In this document: in pieces, positions 25,165 through 39,199 of the stretch
How positions within the stretch are numbered: the first letter of the stretch is position 1
Layout of the letters: each line of letters starts with the position of its first letter
Assembly: GCF_945859705.1 (NCBI RefSeq)
Contig: NC_079135.1
Location: forward strand, 122,145,551-122,209,550
Direction: 5' to 3'
From: Episyrphus balteatus
Taxonomy: Eukaryota > Arthropoda > Insecta > Diptera > Syrphidae
DNA length: 64,000 nt
Program-made: the position numbers and the translations under genes
Notes under the pieces: generated by a model
Seen by the model: the letters and a program-made list of their open reading frames with translations, nothing else
Told to the model about the DNA's origin: nothing
Databases searched by the model: none

Positions 25165-27720
25165 CACGTAACGCTGAATGTAACGCTGAATTTTTTGTAT
25201 TCGCTTTCTTTAGTTTGGAATGTACTTGGATCTTTTGAATATCCAAATTCTACTTAAAGAGGATATAGAGCTTCCTACACTGAAAATAATAAATTTCGTA
25301 AAATTACGAAAATCGTTTCATACACTACATTTTCGTTGGCCCAACGAAACTTTCGTTGGCTCAACGAAAATATGTAATTGTTCGTAATATGAAAACCTTC
25401 ATCAATTAATGAAAACGTTTCATACACTTTTTCTCCCCTTTTAGAGTCGAAAAATCCATTTTAATGAAAATATTCATCATTTAACGAAAAATTTCAAACT
25501 CATTTTAAAGAATACAAAAATGAATTCGATCCTTACTTGATCACAATTTTAATTGAGTAACGAAAAAATTCATCAACTTATGAAGTTCAACATTAACTAA
25601 CGAAAATCTTCATCAGTTTATGAATATAAATAATTGGCTTATGAAAATTCTTCATAGACTAATGAAATTTTACATCGGCTTATGAAAAAATACATCAGTT
25701 AACGAAAATAAATCGTTGTTTTACGAAAAAATGCATACAGACCATGTTTTATTTTCGTTTCTTGTGCGCATTTCTGGTAGTCGAGGTCACATCTCATAGA
25801 TAATATTCAACCCCGAAAGTAAGAAGACCCATCGTGCGAAATAAATAAAAAAAAAAATTGTGTGCTGAAAAATTTTAAAGTAAATAGGAAAGGTAAGATA
25901 AATAAATTATTTAAAATAATTATAATAATTGTAAACTAGCTCGCAATAATTTTTATTATGTTTCATCTTTTTAAAAGGAACAAAAGGTGTTTTCAAAATT
26001 ATGGAAAAGGAACACCTTCACCTGAAAAATCGGAATTTATATCGAAAAAGGCCAGTTATTGAATTTTGAAAACAGACATTCTTCAATATCTCTTCAAAGT
26101 CCTACCACGAGCAAATTTAAATCTTGGAGGAGTTGATGAACGATGAGTTATAGGAAAGTAAGTAAAACTCGATTTAATTGATTCCTATAAAAAATATATT
26201 GATTCCTATAAAACATATTTTTTTTTTTTAATATTCTAAATTTGTTGTTTTGTTTTTCTATTTCTGTTTCCTTTCATATTTCAAAGATGTCATCCTAATG
26301 TACCTTATGGATGGGTACTTAATACCGACCCAATTCCTATAAAGGACAATAAAGGAATTTTTCGAAGAAGAAGATATGTATATGTATTATTCAAATTTGT
26401 CTGTGTATTTAATTTAATTTTTTTATTTCATAATTAAAAATTCAAAAATTCAAGTTCAAAAATAACAAATGTTTTTGTTTTTAATAGTCAAAAATTTTCG
26501 CTCTGCTCCACTTTTTTTGAATTTCAGGTTTTTATTTCAAATTTTAGGGAAGAAAAATGGACGAAAAAATTCGTATTCTTACGAAAATAAAGTAAGTATA
26601 ATCTACTAAAGAATAATTAATACAACGAAAAGTTTCGTTAGCTAATGAATATTTTTTCGTAATTTTATTAAAATATTCATTAAATTTACGAAAAAATTCG
26701 TTAGCTTACGAAAGTTCCTTGCATAAATTAATCAAAAAATTCATTGACCAACCAAAAATATCACCGTGTTTAATTAAATTTTACGTTAATTGATGAAAAA
26801 GTTTCGTAAAGTGATGTAAAAATTCATTAATTCTCGATCAAAAATTTTTATGAAAAATTTCATTAAAATACGAAAGTTTTCGTTAGTTGATGAAATTCTT
26901 CATTAACGTATGAAAGCCATTTCGTTGAGCCAATGAAATTTTTCACCGGCTGAAAATTAATTAAATTTTCGTTGGCTCAACGAATTTTTTCGTTGTATTT
27001 ACGTAAGGATTTGGTTCAGTGTAATTTGTCAAAGATAAACTTGAAGACTTTTGACCGTTCCCCATTCCTAATGAAAGTGAAGTAACGCAGAATTTTTCCT
27101 TTGAGGAGGATATAGAAATAGATCCTCCCAATCCACCGGTGTCTTTAAATGTACTTTAGGACTTTTAACCGTTCCCCAATTGAGTTTATTTCTAGTGAAA
27201 GGGAAGTAACGCAGAATTTAATCATTTTCTTCTTTTAGTTTCTAGTGTCGTTAGATATTTTGAATACTCCGGTTCGTCCTGAGGAAGATATAGAGCAACC
27301 TAATCCACCTAAGATTTTAGTACTTGAAGAATTTTTACCGTTCTTCAACTGCGCTTATTGCCAGTCAGATTGTCGTAACGCTGTTATTGCCTTTCTTTAG
27401 TTCGAAATGTTAGATCTTTTGAATATCCAGGTTCCCTTTGAGGATGATATAGAGCCTCCGGTGTTTTATATTTGAGGACTTTTAACCGTTCCCTTTGATA
27501 CCAATTGAGCTTATTTCTAGTCAAAGGGAAGTAACGCTGAATTTTGTCATTCACTTTCTTAAGTTTTGAATATTGTTAGATATTTTGGAATATTACAGTT
27601 CCCCTTGAGTAGAATGTAGAGCCTCCTAATCCCGCATCGATTTCTCAAGATTTTCTTTGAGGACTTTAAACTGTTCCCCAATTGCTCTAGTTCCTAGCGA
27701 AAGACAAGTAACGCTGAAAT
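25165..27720. repeat. Diverged tandem satellite (about 120-180-bp units) interrupted by a transposon
   Basis: Landmarks AAGTAACGCTGAA, GATATTTTGAATATCC, GAGGAAGATATAGAGCCTCC and GGACTTTTAACCGTTCCCC recur in order. TAACGC sites near 27081, 27205, 27374, 27530 and 27707 give spacings of 124, 169, 156 and 177 bp, and matching sequence occurs at 25167-25275. The element 25278-27021 splits the array. Units are much diverged and open frames do not run through. Confidence 0.7.
25278..27021. mobile_element. 1.74-kb element with CACTGA ends, rich in internal fold-back motifs
   Basis: Ends CACTGA and TCAGTG are flanked by TA on both sides (25276-25277 and 27022-27023), inside the satellite. Both outer thirds consist of degenerate repeats such as CGTTGGCTCAACGAAA and GAAAATTCATCANTTTATGA in both orientations. 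The centre (25760-26560) is unique sequence without an obvious gene. Confidence 0.6.
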
Positions 27721-27884
27721 CGTTCGGCAAAATGACAATTTTTGATCATGGTGCGGCTGTGGTTCTACTACTGAACTAATTAAGCTTTTGAGTGCCATTT
27801 GAGTATATCAATACAAAATTGTACCTTAAGGAACTACTAGTTACACCTAAATCATGTATCAATTAAAATATATCTTCGACCTCA

Positions 27885-28275
27885 CTGTTTGACGACGACG
27901 ACGCCCGACGTGATGCAATAATGGCTGCTGCCGTATTTTTTTATTTATTTAATTAATTTCCTCCCATGGGGTATGTATGTTGATTTTGATGAAAGATTAA
28001 ACGATCTATGATAATTTCGTTATTATTATTAAAAAGCTCCAGACCGCTAGAGTACCTATACAGTATAATAATAATATGTAGCATGTTATACTTATAGAAT
28101 ACAAATCATATTATCAAGAAAAAATAATTATAACAACAAACAATCGCAGAATGAAGGTCAAACAAATTTCATTTCTCATGTCAGCCTGGAGTGGTCGGCT
28201 GTGGCGGTGTCAGTGGTGATGGTTTTTAGAGGCGGCGATTTTGTTCGGGCGCGTCGCAGCGGAAGCGGGCTAAGT
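27885..28275. other. GC-rich patch with (GAC)n run, no gene recognised
   Basis: A GAC/ACG triplet run (27893-27910) and a GC-rich segment (28180-28270) stand out from AT-rich flanks. They may mark a regulatory element or untranslated exon. No supported frame. Confidence 0.3.
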
Positions 28276-31200
28276 TTGTCATAAAATAACACTTGATGCT
28301 TGAAGGAGTATAAATTCTGTTTTTCAATTTTGTTTTGATTCTCTTTGTTTTTTTTTGTTTTCAAAAAGTCTTTTTGATATCAATTTTAAAATTACTTTTA
28401 AGTTAAAGTAATTTTGCATACACATGTGTAAGAGTTTTAGGTGATTTAAGAAAAAATATAAAGATCTTTTTATAGGAAGTGTGTGCAGAAAGCTTACGTC
28501 AAGTTCTTAATTTTGTCTAAGATGATAATTTTTCTCTTTATGTTTACTTTGTCAATTTTTTTTTTTTTGTTTTATTTGTTTATTGCCGCTGGGTCCATTA
28601 AGTTTTTAAAGAAATAATTTTGGTTAATTTTTTTTAAGATAACGATGACGCATTAATTTGGTTGAGTTTGCTCATTGATTCTAAGAATAATGCGGACATT
28701 ATAAACTTAAATCGGACTTGTCAAATAAATGATAATAATTACTTATTTTAACACTATTAACGTTCTTGTTTTTCAAAAAAAAATATTCTTGTTTTTCTTA
28801 AATTCGGGTATTGAAAATTTATATACGAGATATTCGTTCGGAACAATATCCACATATCCTATGCGGGACAGAGAAAATATAGTCTTTGCACTCCGAGATG
28901 TGCATTGTGTAGATTTTCTAAATTTTTTTTTTTTAAATAGATAAGCAAGTCGAAGAAAATTTTTTTTCCGAGGACACATCGATAAGAATGATAAATTATA
29001 TCAGAGTGCTTTCGAAAAGCGAATGCCAAGCGATGCTATTACTTTTGACAGTTTTAGAATTGGATTGACAAAGGAGAATGGGCATTTTTGACGTTTTGCG
29101 GCCAGTAATGAAATCGGTATCAATTGAAAGAACTATAACGTAGAACATTTTTTTACTATGGCCGTTTCGTTGTATTGCATTTAGAATGGAAGATATTCAA
29201 TTTTAAAAAGAAAAATCAAACAAAAAATTGAAAAAACAAAGTCTCAAAATAGACTAGAAATTGATGTTTTAAAAAGCCAATATTTTGGGTTCTATTGGTT
29301 GAATATCCAAGATAAAGGTCTTCAGGATCAGAAAAAATTACAGAACATCATATCTAGCACTTAAAATACACGTTTAATTTAAAACATTGAGACAATCTGC
29401 ATTAATTTTTAAATGCAAAAATGCTTTTTATCCGTTTGTGAATTACTTAAGAAGGATGAAACTTCTGCACAATGTATGTAAGACTTAAATACATCAAAAA
29501 ATAACAAAATCATTCTTGGCCGCGGAACGTCCAAGTTCCATACAAAATTGCCAATTCTCCTTTAGTAATATTTGGTAATTTTTGTCAACTACCTAGCATC
29601 TGCATACATTTTACATTAGTCCACTGTCATTGTTGTTAGGTGTCACTCTACAATTTCCAGTAATTTTTATTTTTACGCTTTAACAAAATTATCACATTGC
29701 AAAAGTAACTGATACTACATGACTTTCTCGAAAAGAAGATTTGGCACTTATTTTGCATGATATGTTTAATAATTTACTTTCATTTGATATATGTACATAA
29801 TTTTTTAAGATTTGAAGTAGAAATAAATCTTTTATGAATGATAGTTCACTGTGGTGTATACGCAACTTTTTTATATAGAAAAACTTGCTAATATAAAATT
29901 TCTATCGGTAACTAATTGATCAAACTTCTTGCGAATAACAGAATCCCATTTTAATCATTTACTTTCTTATAAACAATCATGCTGAAATTTAAGGCACATC
30001 CTGTTAATTCTACAGAAAAAATCTATTATTGCTTTATAATCCAGTATTATGAATCTCATATGAGACAAGAGTAGACTCAAATTCAAGGGATGGAAGGATG
30101 TAATGGGTGGAATTCACAACAGAATTGTGGAAATGGTGAAGAAACGCGAAATCCAATTCCAAGTAATCTTGATCAGCTGCAGTGAAAGAATAATCCGAGA
30201 AAATTTTACGAGGCCTTCAATAGTGTGAATAGACGACTTGGAGTTGTGATATGCACTTGTATGAGACAATAAAAAGTATTGAATGGAGTCATCGAAAAGA
30301 ACTGTCATTTGTTTTTATTTTTTTTCTTTATAATGCCTTTAGAACAAAAAATATATGAGTTCAATTTGACTGGACAAACAAAGTACAGTCAAATAAGTAG
30401 AACAAATGATTTAACTTTGCAGATATGCGATTTTTTAATATATTAATATGGACATTTTTTTTGTTCAAAGCATTATTGAAAATATTGTTGGAAATGACGA
30501 AAAAAAAGTACTGTAAAAGTTTCAGCCCTTAATATTAACATTAAGTACCGCCGCATCGCAAATTTCTATTTCCCATATGATTTACATGGGAAAGATTGTG
30601 TTTTTGAGTTTGGAATTTTATAACATTTTAATGGTTCATCAAAAAGGCTAGATTTAATCATTTTCTTGTATAAAATTAAACGGAAATGTTCGAAAGGCGT
30701 CGAATTTAACCTGTGTGTGGTTCCATGCCACTATAGTGACTCAATAATTCATACAATTGAATCGTTTATTTTCAAAACATGATAAGTCCATTTTGAATTT
30801 TTGTTTGTTAAACCCATTAAAAGGTATTTAAATTTATTCTTATGAACTAAAATCTTATTTAATAGGTTCGTTGATATATACCTAAGGATAATATTTGCAT
30901 TTAAAGAAAAGATCAAACTTGTTAAATAAAAAAAAATATTTTGTCGGAAACATTTTTGTAGCAAATGAACTTATGATGTTTTGAAAATAAACGAGTCAAT
31001 TTTGAGTAAACTTGCAACACCCAAAACACTTTTTATTCGAATGATTGAAAATGGCGCATAGAATATTGAACTTAGTGGTACCTACCTATTTATAATTTTT
31101 TAAGATACAATAAGTTACAACCCCCTCTCAAAAAAATTACTTACTTAAAATGGTGCCTACAAATAAATATTTTACAAACGAATTCATGAAAATATAAGAA

Positions 31201-33643
31201 TATAAAGTTAAAAAAAAGTGTAGGTACTTTTTCGACAGATAAAGTTAAACTAAAAAAATATACGACCTTCGTTTTTTTAACTGAAAGTTTTGAAAATTTT
31301 ACATGATAAAACTCTGAGAGAGGTCTATTTGAGACCACAAATAACATAAACAAACCACAATTATATTACTTTTATTTACACCGCTACTAAACCTCAAGTT
31401 AAATTTAGATTTTGACTTATTCACTTTGCTCTTAAGATAAAACAAAATGTGTTCCATTCAATGTAACACTGATGCTGTTTCTCTGTATTCCCTTCACCTT
31501 CTTCTTGTTAAGGGTTACTGGTTTAATTATCAAATTGCATACTTTGTATTTGCTACTGTATTTTTTATTATTTAATAGACTTATACGATTGTATTTCACA
31601 GCTTCTGCATTTTCAGATAATATTACGTTATAGTTTCATGAGAACTTACCTAGAATTCGACTTATATGAAGTCTCCCACTCTCGTTTTGAAAATGTAAGC
31701 TTAGAATGTTATTCAAACCGCAAGAGTGTAAACCGCGTTTATTATGTTTGATTTTTTTGTTGTTGCCTGGGCCCGGTGGTGATTGATTAGGTGGTTTTTG
31801 GGCTTGATGTATCGTATTCCTTTAAAAGCTGTGCCAAACTGAGTTATTTCTTTTTTATTTTTTTAATGGATTTTGAAATAAGACCCAAAAAAAATATTAT
31901 TTATGTTAATATTTTTTTTAATTTAAGAAGTTTGAGTTTAAAGACAAATTTTTCGTTTTTTTCTTATAAATTTGAAAGTTATAAAATCACTTATCACTTA
32001 GCAGTTATCACTAAGAAGTTGCTAAAAATGTATTTTTTTTTCTTTAATTAAAAGTTGTCTAATTTTATGTAAATAATATTGAATTATTTTCTTTTTGTCA
32101 CAAAAAAAAAGATGTAACTTTTTTTTTAGAACTCAGGGCACTTTTGTTCTAAACCTTAAAATAAATTATTGAAAGGTATTTTAATCAATATATTAATTGA
32201 AAACCAACCGACGACGATAGATAGATAAATGAAACTGATTGATGCTGTAAAGCTTTGGGGTCCATATAGGCAAACAATTACTACTTTATTTGCAATAAAA
32301 ATATATTTTTCCATTTTTTATTTTTGTTTTTATTTCATTTTATTTGCAATATCAAGTGCAACAGCATCACCAAACCACCCCACCACTATCAGATGCATCT
32401 GAACCACTTTTATATGGGATGTTATTCTTTTTAGTATTTTTTCAGGTGCAAACAAAATATACACATTGAAACCGACTATTATATTCATCACTTTATTGGT
32501 TGGTTTTGATCTATGCGTTGTTGCATCCGAATGTTTTAACTTGACAATAATGTAATGTGAAAAGGGCACTGTCTGGAAGTTACAAGCATGACATCAGGGT
32601 CTCTTGCCATTTTTGGAAATTTAAATTGATGAATTGAAGATTTATTGGGTGTTTTGTTTATAATAAGATGACAAATATTTTGTCCTTGACTTGTTATTTG
32701 TGATCGCAGCAGGCTGGAATGAACTAGTTTTTTGGTGTCGAAGAGATTTATGTCCTTAAAAGTAAACTTTAAAGGAAAAGACAAGAAATTGAAATGATGT
32801 CATTTTGCAAACAAAAAGAGTCACATTTCAAAGGAACAACCGATCTTTTGATTTTTAAAACGGTAAACCAAAAATTAACTGGGTTAAAAGTTGCTTCAAA
32901 ATCTAAAGGATCTAAAAAACAGCAAAGTTTTTATGCAGGATTCAGCATTGGAAATTTGAAAGGATCTTTCTTATTGGAAATATAACTTAAGGGATTTAGA
33001 GGCTAAAGGGTTCAAGTGCCATATTTATATAATTTAGAGATAAACGAGAAAAACAAAATAAAAACACCTAATAACTCTCACAACGTTGTTTGTGTGTGTA
33101 GGCACTTAAATCTATTTGGATATTATAAGGCGTGGTACTTAGATTGTGTTTTAATAAAAATATTTAATTTCCAGTTTTTGGTACTAAGACCCTTTAGACT
33201 TACAACCCTTCAATTATCTTTTTTTCTCTCGATCATAATTTTCCTGTTATAGCTAGCAACGGCAACAAAGATCTTCTTGTAGAAGGTAGGTAAATGTGTA
33301 TTAAAATAAAATGCGTACTTTCCCTTCTGGTAAAAGTAGCTGGGAATGTTAAAGTTTTTTATAGAATATAATTAATTAATAAATAATTAATTTAAAAAAA
33401 AGTATTAAAAGTTGTTTTTAAAATTAATAAAATCTCTAAATAAATTATTCCACTTGATTTCATGTATAACAAAGAATTTTTGGATATTTTTTTTATTGTA
33501 AGGTTATTTTTAAAGAAAATAATTTTTTGTGCCTACATACATACACAGCCGGTCATCTGAATACATCGACATTTCAGTACTCGCCTCCAATAATAATATA
33601 ATAATAATAAATTCACCGGTTGCAAATTCGACTTGTGACTGAG
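28276..33643. other. Non-coding AT-rich spacer
   Basis: Only short, low-complexity frames (at most 86 codons). Nothing recognised on either strand. Confidence 0.5.
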
Positions 33644-33684
33644 ACATGGCGACAAGGCGACATGGCGACATGGCGACAAGGCGA
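33644..33684. repeat. 8-bp microsatellite, five ACAWGGCG units
   Basis: Five successive ACATGGCG/ACAAGGCG steps on the plus strand. Confidence 0.85.
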
Positions 33685-34009
33685 CTAAAACAAAGCTTCA
33701 TCATTAATTTCTTTAAAATAATCCAAAATTGAAAGTTTTGAAAACGTATCTTAGATTTTAAACTCAGATTACTAAATGTACAAAAATTTTAATTGAAAGT
33801 TAATAGCGGTTCTATTTTTTTTTTTTTTTTTAATTTCAGAAGGAGAGTTTTATGTGCTACAGTACCTACACGTATTTTATAAATCAAAATTTGTCAAAGT
33901 CGTTGTTGAGAAAAACAACTTTTTTTCATTTTGGTCATAAAGCAGCATGGTCATTAGAATATCAATTTAAAAAAATGCATTTCAAATTAAAAATAAAATA
34001 TTTATTGAA

Positions 34010-34136
34010 AATAAAACAAATTTGAATTCAACAAGTTTTTTATTGCAAATAAAAACATTTTGCATATAAAAAAATAAAACAAATTTGAATTCAACAAGTT
34101 TTTTATTGCAAATAAAAACATTTTGCATTAAAATAA
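34010..34136. repeat. 63-bp tandem duplication
   Basis: ATAAAACAAATTTGAATTCA and the following AACATTTTGCAT block occur twice, 63 bp apart, with almost no differences. Further diverged ATTTTGCAT phrases follow. Confidence 0.8.
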
Positions 34137-34146
34137 AAAAAATGCA

Positions 34147-36639
34147 ATGAAAATAAAATTTTTAATGCAATTAAAATATTTTGCATTAAGAAAAAAATCT
34201 TATTCGAAATAAAAAAATTTCTACATTCATAAAAAATTTTCAGTACGTAATGTATGCATTTTGTTCATATTCGTATACATATTCTAATATTCGTCGAATT
34301 TCTTACAATGTTGACTACTAGATCTTACATACATAATTATCTCGAATCCGTTTTTTTTTTAATATGTATTATAGTAAAATAGTGGTATCAACAACATTAT
34401 TTGGTTCCAGTTTTTTTAACAGGGTACAGTTATAAAATTTCATATTTTTATTAAAACTAAATACCCATCTCAAAGCGTACAAGGGCGACAACTCTAACAT
34501 TTTATTCGTAAATTCAATTTTTCTTAAATTAAGGTTTCGAAATAGTACGTATACGCCACAGTGAATCGTCTATAACATATTATTAAAGACTCCCGATAAA
34601 AGGGATTAAGATCTATGATCTCATTCGATCTATCATTGCAAAAATAACTTAAATCAAAAGTGCTTTCATATGCCTAGATCGCACCAACATACATTTTTTA
34701 TCTTAATAAACTTTTGGCCTACTTCTATTGAGGACAAGTTCTACCCCCAAACGAGTATTCATGAATTAATTTTGGTCACCCTAGGTCTTATTTTTTTTAA
34801 ATATCTAGATTTAAAATAAAAATAGTTTTAGCATTATAAGCAACTTTAACACTAACCTCAAGTACCTACAATTAATATTATTAGTTATGAATTTAATCGA
34901 ACATTATTCTTGAGGAACTTGTATCACCCTCAATATGGAAACGAACGGCCTTCACATTCTGTAGGTTCTTTTTGTTCATAAAAATATACCAACAATTTTG
35001 TTTATATTTTAAACAAAAACAAATTAATTATCCTTCCAAATAAGGTAATTGCAAGGAACATGGACATTAATTTTTAAAGTGAAGACCAATAAAAGATGTA
35101 ATAAAAAAGCACCCACATCTTTAACTTGATGCAACACTTTCTCTCCCGGAAAGGAAAATTCACCCAAAAAACAACATCGTATGATATAAAGTTTATCTTA
35201 CAAACCAAATCATACACAAAATAAAAAAAAGTCACCTACAAAAAAAGTGCATTAATTGTTTCCATCATGCAATTCCAGTTCCAGATGCAGTATGACCAAA
35301 AATATAAATCAAACAAAAAAATAAAAAAAAACTCAATGTAATCTCACATAGAACTCACCTTGTGTCAAATGTATGTTTTGTAACCTGTTAACTGGTTGAC
35401 TGGCTCCAACCAAAGCCTACTTGCTTGTGTGATGCATGATGCTTGACTTTAAAATTCGATATCAAATAATGAATTTACGAGAAAATCATAGCAATAAGAA
35501 TCTTTACAGTATAGCACAACCTTCTTCTCCTTCCTTCCACATACTCTCTTCTTCACCATGCACTAAGCTGCATTAACCAACAGCAGGCACTTTAAATGTA
35601 GTTTTTCCAAAATTGGTAATGTTACGTGCGTTACTGGCCCGGAGACCAGGCCAGGCCACGGCACACACAAACTTCCATTTCCATTCATGCGTGCATATTG
35701 TAGTCGTTGTTTGGTCGCGTTAAATGAAAACAAATTTGACATGAAACGCGAAAACGCAACTTTTTCAATCTCTACAAAAAGTGCGATTTGCAGCAGTTTT
35801 TCCACAACAATGTTATAATATATGATTTATGGGAGCAGCAAGAAGAAGGACAAACCATGTAGATGACAGCCACAATGACAGTGGCAAGACAGTTAAGAAA
35901 GATAGTCGGAATTTTTAATCAGCTTTAGCAACATAGTAGCGTAAAAGGATCACACGAAAATGATGCGATACAAAAGTCATTTAATGTAACTAGCGACCAT
36001 CAAGCGAATTAATTTCAGTGTGGCGTCGTAGTCGCCACATATATTTGGGCAGTGTGTGAGTTCATCAGATATTCTGAGATGGGATACCGGAATACCTTGG
36101 ACTACTTTTGTCATCAGATTTAGAGATGCACTCGGTTCCAGGAAAATACGAGTATACCGTATATGAATGACTTGAAGCAAGGGTGATGTATTTTCAGTGA
36201 TGAGATCATTTGATACATGGTTGGTTTAGTTTAATTTAATTCATTCAAATAAACAAATGTGTTGTACTTTGCTTTTAAGGTTGATCTTTATTGCATTGTA
36301 TTGTTATAAGTTTGATTTAATCATCAAGGTAAAATATGTTGATACAGGAGCTTATTCGGGAACATTTCGATGTTTAAACTTGATATCCTAGCTTCTTCTG
36401 TTGTCTGTACCAGAATATCTTTCTGAAGACACATGTTTATTGTACTTGTTCTCATTGGTTTCCTCGATCACTTTCTCATCCAAAGAAACAGCGAGCAGTA
36501 GATATACTACACTTGACTTTCGCTCTGATGACATTTGCCCTGTCCACACTACCTCACAGTTTAAACTGTCGATAGTCTGATCAGGTCTATGTTGGGAATC
36601 GAATTCTTCGGGGTATTTTTAACAGTTAAGTCCTCCCTC
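34147..36639. other. Non-coding spacer
   Basis: A slightly GC-richer patch at 35560-35720 contains no supported frame. No gene seen. Confidence 0.45.
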
Positions 36640-37060
36640 AAAGAACCAAGGATCCGTGTACATCATCCCAGTTCTTAATCATCCAGACAATGATATTGAC
36701 AAGAGCGAATGAAAACCTTCTAGTTGGCTATAAGATAAAGATTCTTCGAGTAATGTTCGGCCCGGTGTGCATCGACGAAGAAAGGAGGAGAAGATACAAC
36801 CACGAGCTTTACGGGCTTTACAGCGACATTGACCTGGTCAGAGAGCTGAAAATTCAGCGGTTGAGATGGCTGCGTATGAACACCGATGCACCAGCTCGTC
36901 GAGTTTTCGTATCTAACCCCGATGGACAATTTATTGAACAACAATTCCAAACAATTTGATGTACACAACTGGAGACAGCAAGGTAAGGACCAAGCTGGCT
37001 GGAGAGGCTTGAAATTGAGACCGAGATCCATCCTGGATACAATCAGATAGTCGATTCGAT
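36640..37060 (+). pseudogene. Non-LTR retrotransposon fragment, C-terminal part of reverse transcriptase polyprotein
   Basis: Frame 36690-36959 encodes ILTRANENLLVGYKIKILR, VMFGPVCIDEERRRRYNHEL and KIQRLRWL, a well-known block after the RT domain of LINE polyproteins. The following stop is bypassed by a frame change: about 36970-37035 still encodes NWRQQGKDQAGWRGL, matching the usual tail with W-x-x-A-x-DRD-x-W. It is 5'-truncated and frameshifted, so it is a dead copy. Confidence 0.75.
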
Positions 37061-38804
37061 TTTAGCTACCTCGAAAATATGAACAGTATCCTCGAGGAGT
37101 ATCTTCATTAGCATTAGCATTTCACTATTAGCTCTTTGAAGTCATTTGAGAAGTCATCTTTTTCTTCCGGAAGTACATATGTATGTGCACTTCTAAGGTT
37201 CAAATCGTTCACATGAATGTTGATCGTAGCAGATCTTGTGAATTTGCTGACGATCCTGTTTTATCGCATCCTGTTTTATTGCATTAGAGTGAGTATCTTT
37301 CTGTAACCAGTAAACAGTAGTTTAAAGGAAGAAGAAAATTACCTGATATTGGTTGATCCAATTCTTTTAATTAATCAATAGTACTTATCACTGCGATCCA
37401 GAAGACTTGTATTTCTTTCTATGCCGATTATTTTTTTATTTATTTTTTGTCCAATGAATTAACATTCTATGTAAGAAAAATATTACTTTGTTTTTTATTC
37501 TCATGTAATTGTTTACTAACTAAGTATAAAAAATAGTAGTAAATGCATAAATTTAAAATTTTACGGCTGTTGTTTTTTTTTCTAATATAAGCTAATCAGT
37601 TCTCTACATAAAATAAAATATATATTTTTTGTCTTTTTCTGCTTATTAATTTGTTCGAGTTTTGTAAACTACGATGATCCTTATACTATTATTTGGATAG
37701 ACTTCATATAAAAAAAAATTCCTAAATTTTGCAGGGAAAAATTAGCCAGGCTTTTTAATTTAATAGGACTTAAATCCCTGTGAGATATGTACGCGGATTT
37801 AGGAAAAAATGACGAAATTATTTTTGGATTTTGTAGTGTTGTCCACTTTCATTAGCAAGAAAGAGGAAACATAAGCAACTTTTTTAATTAAATTCAATGT
37901 TAAATTCTTTTCCGTTTTAAATGTGGAGCATTTCACGAGAGAAAATTTAGGGATCTTTTAAAATATTTCAAAGTCAAAGAAGACTATCCATTATTCAAGG
38001 ACCATACTTTTGTTTACACAATAAATTTGTTCAGTTAACTATTATAATGTTTTTAATTGTTTAAAACTTGTCTATAAGGAAGAATGAAAATAAAAGTTAA
38101 AAATACTTTTCTCTTAGCTGTGTTCATTGTATCATCACAAAATGACAGCACTTTTTCACACAAGTGCTTTAATATAGTATATATAAAATATTAATTTTTA
38201 AAGAATATATTCATATTGCTATAATTTTTTTTTTAATATATAATAAAACTAATATGTTAAATCTAAATGGAAGATATTATTATATTGTTATATTGTGTAG
38301 CTACTTAGGTGCACTAAACAATTTGCATTTTGGCACATTTACTTTCGATATTAAAATAAATAAAACTTAAAATAATATTGAAAATGTTGTTTTTTTTTAA
38401 TAATTCAAATGCTGAGATTTTTTGTTTTTTGCTAAAATAAGATTCATTTAAATTTATTTTTAATTTTATTACTTAGATTTTTTACTTAAAATTATATCCT
38501 AAGGATTAAAAAAGAAACGGAAGAGAACTTAAACAAAAGTCGTTGGGTGCAGAAAGCAGAGAATTTTTTAAAGATTCTTATTTAAAGCAATGCGGTTTGA
38601 AAATCATGACATTAGGAAGAAATGTTGAGTGTCGTTTTCTTTAGTTCTTAGAAGGGATTGAATTCACCTCCGCCAATGCAAATATCGCTTTGCACACTTT
38701 TGGCAGACAGCTGAAACTTTTCGTAAAACAGGAAGCTAGTGAAAAAAAAAAACAGATTGATGAAAAATGTTTTGGCACACAAAAACCAAGAAAGACAAAA
38801 AATA
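37061..38804. other. AT-rich non-coding spacer
   Basis: Long A/T runs, no frames of interest. Confidence 0.5.
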
Positions 38805-39199
38805 GGGCGCATTCACAAACCTAGGTGCTACGTAGTCGACTCGTTCTGATTGGCTGAAAAGAACTAAAAAATTAGTTAAAATTTCCCCTCCGACGTAGTG
38901 TAAAAATTTTCGACTTCAAAGGTAGCTGACATTTCTCAGTCAGCTGTTTGTTGGAAACAAATTCTATTTGAATTTTAAATTTGGTAAAATTGATGAAAAA
39001 AGCATATAAAATAAAATTAATTGTGCAGTATGTGAATATAAACAAGGAAATTGAGGAATTTCAAAGAAAAAAAAACTATTTAAACCACTCAAAACACATT
39101 TTTTTTATAGCATCTGTCACCTAGCTTTGTAGTGCAAATTCGCATTCTAAAAGCTAGTTGAAACTCGACTACGTAGCACCTAGGTTTGTGAATGCGCCC
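38805..39199. mobile_element. 395-bp MITE with GGGCGCATTCACAAACC ends
   Basis: The first 35 bp (GGGCGCATTCACAAACCTAG then GTGCTACGTAGTCGA) are repeated perfectly in inverse orientation at 39165-39199. There is no coding frame and no clear target duplication (flanks ATA and ATT). Confidence 0.85.
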
